A stretch of 64,000 nucleotides of DNA from Apiospora phragmitis. Taxonomy: Eukaryota > Ascomycota > Sordariomycetes > Amphisphaeriales > Apiosporaceae. The position numbers were made by a program, and so were the translations under genes. Where the stretch lies: assembly GCA_038363925.1 (NCBI GenBank), contig JAQQWL010000013.1, positions 1,302,001-1,366,000 on the forward strand, read 5' to 3'. The number at the start of each line of letters is the position of its first letter. The first letter of the stretch is position 1. Below the pieces are notes generated by a model, which was given only the letters and a program-made list of their open reading frames with translations, did no database searches and was not told the DNA's origin. Below, piece after piece: positions 47,681 to 59,760 of this stretch.

Positions 47681-50192
47681 TCAACGAAGACTTATGTGTG
47701 GGAAGTACTTGCGCCCCTGGATGTTGACGCGGAATTCATGGACGCCGTCTTCAGCAGCCACCCATCTACAAAGGTTGCATTAGTTAGGGGGTTCTGTGCG
47801 TGAACACCACTTGTTGTGGCAACTTACAGAATCTGACCGTCCTCGCTCCAGGCAAGGCCCGCCGTATCATCGGGGTATTGAGGATGATCGCGCGTGTTGA
47901 GCCTCCGGTAATTCTGCCGAGACGCGAACCCCGATAGATCGTCGTTCCACACATCGCTGATGACGGGTATCCCTCGCCGCGCTCGATTGAGCGTTTCGGC
48001 TCTGGATGTGCTGTCATTTCCAGCATTTCCGTCGCCGCCACTGATGTTGTAGAGCGCCTCGAGGTCCGCCCAGCCCGAGGTAAACATGCCCCATGGCGTA
48101 GGTGAGTCCCTCGAGAGGGATACACCGAAGTCGGCACCAGAAGACGCTTGTGGCCTAGATGCGGAAGCTGAGGCGGAGGCGGCTGGCGCCGAGTCGGTGT
48201 TCTGGGACAGACTCTGCATGACCGATCCACGTCTTCGCGGCGTAGGCGCACGCCTCTCGCGGTCCTGTTGGTCGTTTATAGACGGAGGGGACGGGCAACC
48301 GGGTCTGGTCGCGAGCTTCTCGGGTGCTGCGTTCACGCTCCAGAATGCGGGTAAGCGTCTCTCGCTGTTGTCGCAGCATGTGAGCAATTTCTCTATAAGT
48401 TTGCAGGGCTGTCTGTTCGGTGTCTCGGTCCGTCGGACGAAGGTTCGATTGCGGCGGAGTCATTGAACTGGATGGTGATGGTGCACTTACACGCTCGGCC
48501 CAGACTGATGACCGCCAGGCCGGACTCCCTCTTTGCACATGCTGTCCCGGTTGATCTCGTGCCTCTCGCGCCTCTCTTGCCTCGCGACGGCGCCGATCAT
48601 TCTGAACAGCCTCTAAGATTGCCGTCTCCTCTTGGGTGAAGGGGTGGTTTAGCCTGTCAGCCGCGTCTGATGGTTCGGGATTGGGAAGCGGCCTAGGTGA
48701 GCCAGTCCGACCTAAGAGATTGGAGAGGTGAGACGAGCTCCCGCCTCCGGTTATTGCGTTGCGGTCACTACGATGGTCAAGAAGGCGGGGATCTATGGTG
48801 CTCCTGTCATTGAGAGGCAAGTGCTCCACCCCTTCGAGCGTGTCTACAGCGATAACCTGTCTTTGGGTGAAATTGGTGCGGGCATCTGCAATCCCGACTC
48901 GGCCCCGGTGCTCCGTCCAAGCCAACAAGTCAAACGGCCCAGGACAGAAAGCCATATCTCTAACAGCTGCATTATCCTGCGGGAAACGGGCAGAATAGAA
49001 CCAGGTGATGAGAGGGTCCACTTTGGCCTCCATAATAGCGGCAACATCGAATACCGAGATGGTCCCGTATTGCGTGCCTACCGCGAGATAGCGGCCCGAG
49101 GCAGAAAAGCAGACCGCAAAGCTCCCTCGGCAGTCGCTCGGGCTCTGTTTCTTCTGGTCCTTTAGCCGGATTTTCGGTAGCAATTTCCACTCGGGCTCTC
49201 CCAGCTTGCCCCTCTTCACAACTTTGCGTATGTGGATGTAGAGGTACGGGTCATCGCTGATGGCAGCTAGTAGAGTTCCGTCGGGAGAAAGAACACCACG
49301 GTTGACACAGTCCGGATACTCAAGCTCGTCAAGATATTCACAGTCCTGCAAGCCAACAATAGTGATGGTCTTGTCGTTATTTGCAAGAACCGCCACGGGT
49401 GTCGCGTAGTTTTGCAACCGTGCCGGAGGCGGCGTTGCAGTCGGCTTCGGAGGCTGCCATATAGTAATGCAGTTGACACGTTCGGTTCCGAATTTTTTAC
49501 TTAGGTATGTCCACGACCTTGTAGGGCCATTCAACCGGCGCTCCAACATGTTGAACATATCCCTGCTGAATTGCGTAAGAGAAGGGTCGCCTCCGAGTGG
49601 AGATTCGTGCGGATTGAGATGCGACCGGAAATCATTGGCCAATGCCGCCTCCTCTGCGCCGGGACCGCTCGCGCCGCTGGCCTCGAGGCCCTCCTCAGTT
49701 TGTCCGATGTCCCGGATGATAGCGAACTCGCCGTTCTCCCCGCCGCAACAGATCCAGCCGTTCTTAGCCACCATACACCTAGGATGGAAGTTGAGAACCT
49801 TCACGGTTTCCGTCTCCCGCGTTCGGGTATTAAGGCGCATGATGTGGGTACTCATCATTCCGGTCGGATAATATAGCACATCGTTTCCTTCGGCACTAAT
49901 GACGGATCGGAGTTGCCAGTGTCTAAAGGATGGCGATTTGTTAGTCGTCCCCGAAGCCTAGGGGAGCAGCCCTTCTTGTCGGTTCTGGCGCGTGTACGTA
50001 CATGGGTGATATCTGGGTGCGGTAGTGTTTGCGCCCCTTTTTGAGAATCAGATTCTCGGTTGGCCAACAGCTGCAGAGGCCGTCAGTCAGTCGGATCGGA
50101 CGCAGATATGGCTTCAGCTGGGGATAGGATGGCGATCAGACGGCAGTCGCAGGGGGGAGTACTAACCTGGCCGCTTCGTCCGGGACGAGCAT
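47681..50192 (-). CDS. DUF2415 / WD40-repeat protein, one frame break
   Basis: Conserved fungal beta-propeller protein of unknown molecular role. Exons on the minus strand: 50192-50167, 50070-50002, 49922-47828 and 47765-47681. The protein starts MLVPDEAASCWPTENLILKK and reads into HWQLRSVISAEG and DVLYYPTG across intron 2. Typical blocks: NGWICCGGENGEFAIIRDIG, VGLQDCEYLDELEYPDCVNR, SPDGTLLAAISDDPYLYIH, FAVCFSASGRYLAVGTQYGT and ALYNISGG, ending with DTAGLAWSEDGQIL joined to WVAAEDGVHEFRVNIQGRKY. The middle (about residues 410-640) is low complexity. One frame break lies at 48275-48277 (T3 on plus): removing one base joins VPSVY to NDQQDRERRAPTPRRRG and gives 757 residues. DUF2415 membership is from recalled family resemblance. 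Confidence 0.85.
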
Positions 50193-51886
50193 GACGCCGA
50201 CTGATGGCAGAGATCAATCAGGTACTGAAGCATTTATCAAGAGACCAGATGTTGCCTTCAGCGGGTGAAGTTGTAGTCGGGGCGAAATAAAGGCTTTCCA
50301 GGACCGTGCGATGGGAGCGATCTGGACAAAGGACGAGCGGCGCAAGCTTTCGGATTCGATGAGTTAGGAAGGTGGCGTGGTATGCGTGGGTTCGACGTCG
50401 TTCAATGCCCTAGGTACACCCAATGCTGAACTTGTACGGTCTGAGCTGAAGGGAACACGGGTAAGCGACCCAGGTCCAACTGAACAGCTCTCGACGACTC
50501 GTTCGGGCTGCAGCCTGGCTGTGGGGACAGAGAGCGCCACGGAAATTGGCGGGATATGTAGATGAAAACAATATAGAAGGTGGGCTTTGGACAATTGACA
50601 AGTGTAGGTTCAATGAGATAGAATCTGGCGATATGGCGCAGGTTGTCTTGTCTTGTCCTGGTAGTTCGGGTTGGAGCAAAACACGAGGTAGTTGAATGAG
50701 TTGAAGCAACATCAAAATGCTAGGACGGTCTCATAGTTATGACGTGCAAAGGTGGTCCACCAAAAAGCACACAGTCCAAGATGTCCCCAGTTCAATAACG
50801 ACCACTCATTAACACGAAATGAGTGAGTTTATGTACAGAGGGCCCAACTACATAAACATACGCCGATTCTAGCATGTGTATCTGTCCGTTGCGCTGCATC
50901 CCCTCCAGAACAAAACAGTCAACCGGAACAAGCGCAGCACATTTGCGATAAGAACGGCAATTGGAGGTCGACTGTTCCCGTTTGGGCTCCCGAGCCTTTT
51001 GCGGATGTAACATGCGTGAATCGGACTGGGAGCGAGGCTAATAAACAATAGGTAGGTACTTTTACCAGTCGTCTGGAATGGGGCAATCCCAGTCATGCGC
51101 CTAGTTGGCCCATTGGCGATTGGGAGGGATGCCATGCCATGCCTATTCCCTTTCTTTTTCTGTTCTTATTAGTGATATGCACAGTAGATGCCCTCGCCAG
51201 GTACAAACTATATGTACATTAGACACTATGTATGAGAGCGAGGCGCCTAGGTACCTATGATATGTTATATACACTTGATGTAATATGCAGGTACCAGGCA
51301 CCTACTTATTGACCTACCATACCTACAGTAGACTCGAAAGGCATGATTCATGAATAATCACATATCTTCGCAGTTGAGGCAAAGGCGTTCGGGGATATCG
51401 GCGAGGTCGGAGGACGTGTTGCCCCCGCTATCACAGACATACAAGGCGTGTGTGTAGTCGCAGTGTCCAGCCGGGGCTAGGCAGTCAGGTGTAAGTCCAA
51501 CTGCTGGCCTCGCCTGTTAAGCCAACTGAAGTCAACTTTAGAAGCAAAAGATTATGGGGCAAAATGATGCCTTTTACCGACTTGCTCCGTGTCTAAGCCC
51601 AGAGGGGAAAGGTGTTCCCAATCTGGCCCCAATTTTATGTCGCTCTGGTGGAAGCGACGCAGAAGGCTGTGGAAAAAAAGCTTCGAGCTCCCCCAGGCGA
51701 GCTCAGAATTTTTAAACCCATGAAAAACTTCCTTCCGCCAGAAATTCAGATCCCGTCTCTTCCTCATCTATCTCATCATCCCCAATCTCCCTCCCCCTCC
51801 CTTCGCTCTGCCGAGGGTTGTTCTGATTCTTTCTTCTGCGCCATACTTCATCTTTTTGTATTTTAATCACACAGCCAGCCGACAAG
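50193..51886. other. Divergent intergenic region, DUF2415 / mtHSP70
   Basis: No gene recognised. The right end is the mtHSP70 promoter, pyrimidine-rich, with an AGGGG (STRE-like) at about 51602. No clean heat-shock element with alternating GAA/TTC pentamers was found by eye. Confidence 0.5.
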
Positions 51887-54053
51887 ATGATGTCCGCCGC
51901 GCGCTTCACCCGGGCTGTAAGTATACCCACGTCATAACTTCATTTCCGCCTTACAAATATCTTTGTTCCATACTAACCCATGCCATAGCTGCCCCGAGCA
52001 ACCACATCAGCTGCCCGATGGGCTGCGCCTATGCGAAAGCCTCTGGGCTCCAGCTTCGCTCGATATGAGTCAACAGAGGGAAAGGTTCAGGGTGCTGTGA
52101 TCGGTATTGATCTGGGTATGTTGTCAATCTTCCCCTCAACTTGAGCCCAAGAGACGCATGCTAACCCGCTTAACTACTAGGTACCACAAACTCGGCCGTT
52201 GCCATCATGGAAGGCAAGGTCCCCAGAATTATCGAGAACGCTGAGGGTGCCCGCACAACACCGTCCGTAGTCGCTTTTGCTCAGGATGGCGAGCGATTGG
52301 TCGGTGTTGCTGCTAAGCGACAGGCTGTCGTCAACCCCGAGAACACACTCTTTGCCACCAAGCGATTAATTGGTCGCAAGTTCACCGATGTCGAGGTTCA
52401 AAGAGATATCAAGGAGGTGCCTACAAGATTACCCAACACGCCAATGGTGATGCCTGGGTCGAGTCTCGCGGCCAGAAGTACTCACCTTCGCAGATTGGTG
52501 GCTTTGTCCTGAACAAGATGAAGGATACTGCCGAGGCCTACCTCAGCAAGCCCGTCAAGAACGCTGTCGTCACTGTTCCCGCCTACTTCAACGACTCTCA
52601 ACGTCAGGCTACCAAGGATGCCGGTCAAATCGCTGGCCTGAACGTCCTCCGTGTTGTCAACGAGCCTACTGCTGCTGCCCTTGCTTACGGTCTGGAGAAG
52701 GAGGACGACCGCGTTGTCGCTGTCTACGATCTCGGTGGTGGTACCTTCGATATCTCGGTTTTGGAGATCCAGAACGGTGTCTTCGAGGTCAAGTCTACCA
52801 ACGGTGATACTCACTTGGGTGGTGAGGATTTCGATATCCTCCTCGTCCGACACCTGGTTCAGCAGTTCAAGAAGGAGTCTGGCATCGATCTGTCTGGCGA
52901 CCGTATGGCGATCCAGCGAATCCGTGAGGCTGCTGAGAAGGCCAAGATTGAGCTGTCCTCGTCTCTCCAGACCGACATCAGCTTGCCTTTCATCACTGCT
53001 GATGCCTCCGGCCCCAAGCACATCAACAGCAAGATGACCCGTTCTCAGCTCGAGGGCATGATGGACCCCCTCATCACCCGCACCATTGAGCCCGTCCGCA
53101 AGGCCCTCAAGGATGCCAGCCTCCAGGCCAAGGACATCCAGGAAGTCATCCTTGTTGGTGGTATGACCCGTATGCCCAAGGTTTCCGAGTCAGTTAAGAG
53201 CATCTTCGGCCGCGACCCCGCCAAGTCCGTCAACCCTGATGAGGCTGTCGCCATTGGTGCTGCTATCCAGGGTGCTGTCCTGTCTGGTGAAGTCAAGGAT
53301 CTGCTTCTTCTCGATGTTACCCCTCTGTCTCTGGGTATCGAGACTCTCGGTGGTGTTTTCACCCGCCTGATCAACCGCAACACCACCATCCCCACCAAGA
53401 AGTCCCAGACCTTCTCCACTGCTGCCGACTTCCAGACTGCTGTCGAGATCAAGGTCTACCAGGGTGAGCGTGAGCTCGTCCGGGACAACAAGCTTCTCGG
53501 TAACTTCCAGCTGGTTGGCATTCCCCCGGCTCACCGTGGTGTTCCCCAAGTCGAGGTCACCTTCGACATTGACGCCGATTCCATCGTCCACGTCCACGCC
53601 AAGGACAAGAGCACCAACAAGGACCAGTCTATCACCATTGCTTCCGGCTCTGGTCTGTCCGACTCTGAGATTGAGCAGATGGTTCAGGACTCCGAGAAGT
53701 ACGCCGAGGCTGATAAGGAGCGCAAGTCGGCTATCGAGGCCGCCAACCGTGCTGACAGCGTCCTGAACGATACCGAGAAGGCCCTCAACGAGTTCACGGA
53801 CCGCCTCGACAAGACCGAGGCTGACCAGATCCGCGAGAAGATCAACTCTCTCCGCGAATTCGTCAGCAAGAGCCAGTCTGGCGAGGGTACCGCCACCTCG
53901 GCCGAGATCAAGGAGAAGACCGATGAGCTGCAGATGGCCAGCTTGAATCTCTTCGACAAGATGCACAAGGCCCGTGCCGAGAGCGGTGAGCAGTCTGGCA
54001 GCTCCGAGGCTGGTTCATCGGAGGCCAAGCCTGAGGATGAGAAGAAGCAGTAA
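51887..54053 (+). CDS. SSC1: Mitochondrial HSP70 (Ssc1), one frame break
   Basis: Matrix DnaK-type chaperone and motor of the TIM23 import machinery. Exons 51887-51916, 51989-52115 and 52181-54053. Matrix presequence [30 protein letters not shown], then [19 protein letters not shown] split by intron 2 within IDLG/GTTN. ATPase-domain signatures are [17 protein letters not shown] and [15 protein letters not shown]. The substrate domain includes [20 protein letters not shown]; the tail is Ser/Glu/Lys-rich ([10 protein letters not shown]) without an ER-retention signal. One base is missing at 52420-52421: CC where CCC is needed for [20 protein letters not shown]. Restoring it gives 676 residues, normal for the family. 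Since this gene is normally essential and single-copy, the break is most probably an error in the sequence. The downstream frame has strong optimal-codon bias. Confidence 0.97.
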
Positions 54054-54523
54054 ATGCTTGATAACGAATTTTTCTTTACTTGTTTAAATACCACGACCAT
54101 CTGAGGCGGGGATCATAGAGCCATCTCTTCTTCATACCCCTTGTACATCAAACACTGTACTCATATATTGCCGCTCTCATCGATTCCTCAGTCTCTGCTA
54201 CGGAGGTCTTGTGTTGATAAACTGCGGGTGGATGGGGCGTTCTGAGAGATTACGAAAAAGCTTTTTGCCTGAAGTCGGAAGAGTTTTTACTTCCACATGG
54301 TTTTGACGATTACGCATTGGCAGCATCTGGATTTGGCGGCTCATGGCTGAGCACGTGTATATAGAGCGTACGACGACCCAAAACTAATATGACATCCCCT
54401 CTCAAAACCAAATGACCTCGTCGTTATTGCGTCCTGGTATATTTTGACTGATAACCATCCAAAAGGCATTCTAGGCCAGTGCAATCGTCTGGCTTGTATT
54501 TCGTCAACAGTAGGGAATATATG
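54054..54523. other. Convergent intergenic region
   Basis: 3' flanks of mtHSP70 and the multicopper oxidase. Nothing else seen. Confidence 0.55.
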
Positions 54524-56554
54524 CTAGCTATTCCCTTTACTACTATTCATTTCACAGAAATGCATACTCTGGCTCCGCGTCTGCGGGTCCATGTCACGAA
54601 CCAACGACACGAGGTCGCTTGGCCGTTCTGCTAAAGATACGAACATGCCGTCTGTCGGGACAAATATGTTAGTAAGAAAGGGGTTTTGAAGACGTTTGCG
54701 TTCGAAGTAGACGGAGATGGAGGGAATTGATAGGCCAGTGCAACGGATAGTAGGACACTGCTTGTTACACGTACCTTCCATATGCCAGGCGACGTGACAG
54801 TGTAGCGCCCACATCCCCGGGTTGTCGGCCAGGAAACGCAGGACGACGTGGCTGTTGGCCGGTACCGTCACGGTATCCCGCCGCATCGGGTTCGCGAGAT
54901 TCCAGGTCGTGCCGTTGGGCTTGCTGCCGAAGAGGCCTTGGCCCCAGCCGACTATCTGGAAGCTATGGCCGCTGTTGATTGTTGATGGTTAGTTTGATTT
55001 CGTGAAGCAGAAGACCACCAGGCCTGTTTCCTGGGCGGAGATATAGAGGGGAGAGAGCGGAGAGATAGCGGAGGAGGAGGAGCGGGGCTCGTACTGTAGA
55101 TGCCATGGGTGTTCCATGGCGTCGCGGGAGTTGATCACGATTTGGGCCCCTTTGTTCGCATCCGGTACAAGCAGCACCTGCTGGTCCAGCCCGAAGTCCC
55201 AGCTGCTGTACCAGTTGGCGTCGGCGGCGCTGAAGCTCTGGTCGAGTGTCTTCCATATGGTGGCGTTGTTACGTAAGGGGGCGTAGGCCGTCTAGCTCGA
55301 CCACGGTCAGGGCGTGGGCGTCGATGCTGACCCAGTAGGAGAGGAAGCTCGGCGCGTTGATGAGGCGGAGGCGCAGCTTGGCGCCCGGCTTTACCTTGGT
55401 CTTGTACAGGCGGCCGCCGGTGCAGGAGGAGTTGCTGCTGTCGTCGGCCTTGTAGGCGTAGGGGTCGTTGTCGGGGTCTGGCGGGTAGGTCGTCGAAACC
55501 ACGCTGCAGTCATAGACGTGTTGACCGTTGAGCAGAATGTTGTCAGCAAAGGGCTCAACACCGGATTCGAAAGGGACCCATTTCGAGGATGTATTCAGGT
55601 AACTGTCGAGGAGCTTTACACCAGGTTAGCGGCAGTGCCTTCCAAACCTTCAAACCTTCAAGCTTTCATTACATGTCCTTCCCTCTTGCTGACTGACACA
55701 TAGGAAGGACACGGGCTGAAAAGAATGAATCAAGCTCACCACAGATCCATATGTATGATAAACATCACCCACGAACAATATCCTCTCCTCGTCCGTCCGC
55801 GGCACCATCTCCCCTGCGGATCGCGAATCACGATGGGCCCGTACGCGCCGTCGGTATACTGGACGCCCAGGTGCGCATGGTACCAAAAGGTGACCCTCTG
55901 CCACTCAACCCGGAACTCGTACGTGAAGCTCCCGCCGGGCGGGATGCCGCACTGCGACACGCCCGCGACGCCGTCCATCCAGGTCGAGTTGGCCTGGTTG
56001 ATGCCGTGCCAGTGGACCGTGGTGCTCCGGTCCGCCACGCGGTTGTGTACGACGACGCGCACCACGTCCCCCGTGGCGGCCTCGACGAGCGGGCGGGGGA
56101 CTGCCCGTTGACCAGGATCATAGGCTTGCGGAAGCCGTCGGGCGCCGCGAGGGCCTGCGTGATGTCAAAGACGTACTCGCGGACCGTGGGAGGGTGTTGC
56201 TGCTCCTGCCGCCGTTTTCCATCACTGGCCGAGAATGTAAGAGGGTTACGCAATTCGAGCTCCGTCGCGTTGATCAGCCGCTCGATAGGCACAATATCGA
56301 GCCCCGGCGGGACGCCGTAGAAGCCGCTGTAGTTAAAAGGCGACGGCGACGTCGGGATGGAGGATAAGGCTGCTGCTGTGCGGTAGCGCGCTATGCAGGC
56401 CAGTCCTCAGCCCGAGTCCTAGGATGAGCGCACTCACGAAGAAGCAGACAGCGCACACGAGGAGGACCCATAGCGGTATCTGTCTACGTGAAGCGGGTTT
56501 CTCGTTTGCGAAGGCTGGCAGGGCTGTGGTGGTCCTCTTCCTCCCCATCCACAT
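54524..56554 (-). CDS. Membrane-anchored multicopper oxidase (laccase-like), frame breaks and internal deletion
   Basis: Copper oxidase with an N-terminal anchor (QIPLWVLLVCAVCFFVSALI), so type II membrane topology. Exons about 56554-55740, 55613-55095, 54971-54775 and 54651-54524. Copper motifs: VHWHGINQ, WYHAHLGVQY, HPWHL joined across an intron to HGHSFQIVGW, and ALHCHVAWHMEDGMF. Single-base breaks: 56335-56338 (A4 on plus, one extra, before NYSGFYGVPPGLDI), 56095-56099 (G5, one missing, inside NGQSPRPLVEAATGDVVRV) and 55811-55814 (C4, one missing, inside RDPQGEMVPRTDEERILFV). With these fixed, exon 1 is exactly 272 codons. At about 55283-55291 the text jumps from domain 2 (DAHALTVVELDG) straight to domain 3 (YAPLRNNATIWKTLDQSF), also changing frame; roughly 130-160 residues normally lie there. 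Start taken at MWMGRKRTTT; 56653 is an alternative. Confidence 0.85.
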
Positions 56555-56952
56555 GGTGAGGGTTGACGATGACGGGCACGATTCGTGCTCGGGGTTTATT
56601 GGACTCTCGTGTATAAGCCGTGATAGGCTACCAGAGGAACGATGGCCTGGCATAACGACTGTAGGAACATGTTCGGCTTCGAATCATCATCTTGACAGTC
56701 TAGCAAAGCAAGAGAAGATAGTGATCACTGGTGTCAGGGATGAACGCTTGGCGTGATGACAGTCCATTCATTCCTCTGGCCTGTCTCAGAAACCAACAAC
56801 ATAGGGCAGCCACGGGCATACCTTATATGACTAAAGTAAGACTTACGAAATAGTGTCTACATATTGGCCCTCATAAGGGGTTCATCACAGTGCGCTTCAC
56901 AGTAATGCCCTGAGGTTGACTTTCTCGGTATTTGTAGATCTAGACATTATCT
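56555..56952. other. Intergenic, tandem minus-strand genes
   Basis: Promoter or leader of the multicopper oxidase and 3' flank of SRP68. No gene. Confidence 0.5.
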
Positions 56953-58932
56953 CTAACCACGACCAAAGCCGAACCATCCCCTCTTTTGCGGCGCAGGAGA
57001 TTGAGCATCCTTGGTTTCGCCTGCCCCCTTCGTAGTTGTGCCTGTTTGCGTATCTTGGTAGTCGATGTAGTTCCAGGCAACATCCAAGAAAAGCGGCTTC
57101 ACAGGAATAGAGTTGACCTTCGGCGGGTAGGTCACCAGATTCTCAAGCTCAGCGCCTTCTGCTGGATAATCAAACAACCGTTCAACCAGAGGAACTGTAG
57201 ATTTCGTTCCAGAGGCACCGGATTTTGCGCGCAGGTTGTCGATTTCGACCAGTGCTCTACAACGCTGCAATTCACCAGAGAGAAGTTTGTGCAGGAATTG
57301 CACATCGCTTTTGCGTATTCCGATGTCTTGGGGCGACGCATCATCGGAAGAAGAGGAGCCATTCTCGGCAAAATACTTTGCTGACGTCTCGCACTGCTCA
57401 TGGGCGTGTTTGGTTAGGGCAAGAGCATTGACGGAGTTCCCAGCTAGAGAGTGAGATCGCGCAACCGATAGACACCTACGAATCCTGTTAGTAACCATGG
57501 GTTCTATTTCTGATTTCAAGTTGAATGACTTACTTGAGAGCATAGAAGTATTTGTAGGTTGCATCCAACTGCTCCAAAAGCTCCTCGTCTGCGGCGACAC
57601 CAGGGAGTTCTTTGATGGAATCCAGACTCTGCAAGGTGGCATCGTAAAGCACCACCTTCTCCTTGAGCCTCGCAATCTTACGGCCAGGCGCTTCGTCCTT
57701 GGGTTTCTTGGTGCCCGCCTCTTTCTTGGCCTTCCGCGTCGTGTTGGGAGCCGAGTTAAGCAGTGCTCCGTCATGCTCGCCGCTTAGCACCCGGTTTCGC
57801 CCGATTCTCCAGCTGATCATCTTGTAATTGACCGCAGTCCTGGTGATCTGCAGGCTCTGTATCCGGCTGTCGTTTTGCGACACGCCTTCTTTCCTTCAAT
57901 TCGTCGATGGCTCTCTTCGTTGCATCAGTCGCATCCTGGCTGGCGATCAAGACATCGTCATAAGCCGCGGCCATTTCTTTGGGGAGAGCCAATTCGGCAG
58001 AGCTGAGCTTCTCGGCTAGTTTGGATGTTGCGGCATCAGTCGATGCCAGCGCTGTACCAATGGCGGCATCTTCGATCTTGACCTCGCGTCCTCGCCAGCT
58101 GATTGTTTGAGGGGCGTTGGGCGCGTCAGCTTGCCCCTTCTCGGCATCGGGACTGCTCTGCTTCAGCACATTGGAGTCCAGTTGGTTGACAGCTTCGACC
58201 AGAGAGGGCTCGCTGGGGAATGCTTTCCGTGCAATGGTTGGGATCGTCAGGGTTCGAGGGATCTTGATCTGGTAAGCAGCATATCGTATAGACGGCTCTA
58301 TTGTCTCAGATAGGAGGTCCTTGTAGGTGTCGGTCTTCTGAGAGCTGGACAATGCGGAGTAGATGATGTGTGCGACGGAGTAGCTTTTCACACAAGGTTC
58401 CCAGCTATGGTTCTCGAATTGAGCAGCACCTCGGATCATGGAGGCATAGGCGCGTGCCTCGAGTAAATCGTTCAGGCTTGCGCCGCTAGCTTCCTTCTGG
58501 GAAAGAAGCTCGACAGCGGCTTCGGCAGTGCGGGCACCCTTCGTGATTCTCGAGACAATATGCGATCGTGTTCGGCCGGCGAGGCCCTTGGTATCGGTGG
58601 AGTGGATGGCCTTCAGCTCCATTCCATGAGCCCATGCTCTCTCGGCCGTGAGAAGCAGTAGGTGGAGGTATCTAGAGCATCGTGAGTTGGCCAAGAGCGC
58701 GAGACGCAGGACAGACTGAGCAGTCGGGCTAGGCTACTTACGCATGGTCTTGGGAAATCTGGTCGGCGGTGACATGGCCCTTCTTGGTGAATTTACCCCG
58801 GTTTTTGGTGGCAAGGCCTAGCTTCCTGTGGCAGTTTGCCAGCTTCTTGGTGGACTGGCGGTGGTAGGTTGAATAGTCACCGTAGAGAAGAGCGGCATTC
58901 CTAGAAGAAACGACGAACTCGGTGATATCCAT
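56953..58932 (-). CDS. SRP68: Signal recognition particle subunit SRP68, one frame break
   Basis: RNA-binding SRP subunit that pairs with SRP72 in co-translational targeting to the ER. Exons on the minus strand: 58932-58742, 58671-57534 and 57475-56953. The start MDITEFVVSSRNAALLYGDY leads into the conserved YSTYHRQSTKKLANCHRKLG, the SRP68 N-terminal signature, then LLLLTAERAWAHGMELKAIH after intron 1. The middle has the helical TPR-like region (ARAYASMIRGAAQFENHSWE) and the C-terminus the SRP72-binding region (LVERLFDYPAEGAELENLV, KPLFLDVAWNYIDY). The frame breaks at 57890-57892 (T3 on plus, one extra): removing it joins IDELKEEGVSQ to NDSRIQSLQITRTAVNYKMI and gives 616 residues. It is divergent from the PPR gene. 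Confidence 0.93.
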
Positions 58933-59760
58933 GGCGACGGAAGGTGGTTAGGTCAATGCGGACCGCTGGTTGGTGCTGTTGTGGTTCAAGAGGTGATTGC
59001 GATAGTGGGGTTGGCCATCTTCCCTCTCCAGCTTTGAAAATGTGGGATGTGATTTTGGTGTCTTCATTTTTTGGTAGGCTATTCTTAACGTACAGCTTGG
59101 GCACATTGACACAACTCTTCTACTCGGCTTCATTATACTTTCAGCTCAAGAAGGCATTAATTAATGAATACCTAATATACATACATAGCACGATAGGTAT
59201 CTTCAATTTCAAACCTTTCTCCCGTTTTACACAAGGGCCCAAGACATACGGTACGGCAGGACGCCACAACGTGTCCGCTCCATTGGTCTACCAGCCACAG
59301 CACGTAGGGAGTCTCCACTCCAGCTGATCCCGCACTACCGAAATCTGATGACCGGCTCGGTTCACGGTGCTTCGCCGAACGGGTCAAAAAAAGTCAGTCG
59401 TTGATGATGTTGACTTAGGGATCCCAATTCCAATCCGACCTCGCACCTATAGTACAGCCACGTTCATGACTCCCTTGCCAATTCTGGATGATTTCAGTGT
59501 CTGCGGATGAGGAACCTAGATTATCATCTCGTCACCGACTTTATACCAATTGTCGAGACGGCTGCCATGATATCCTGTCGGTATACCCCTTCCTCTACCG
59601 CATTATTTCTAAGAGTTTAGCTTGCTCATGTCTATTGCGTATACAAGGTCGTACGAGAGTTCGCACAATTCCCCTCTCTCTCGCAATCGCCTCACCGAAC
59701 CCTCCCTCCCCGTAGCATTGCAGTAGCAGAAGCCGCTGGCTCATATAATCGCTTTCTCCA
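58933..59760. other. Divergent promoter region, SRP68 / PPR gene
   Basis: 828 bases between the two start codons with no gene recognised. It must contain both promoters. Confidence 0.55.

Noticed and set aside
2282..58932. Programmed ribosomal frameshifting as the cause of the frame breaks
   Set aside because: The sites share no slippery heptamer or downstream structure, differ in direction, and occur in genes whose orthologues are continuous.
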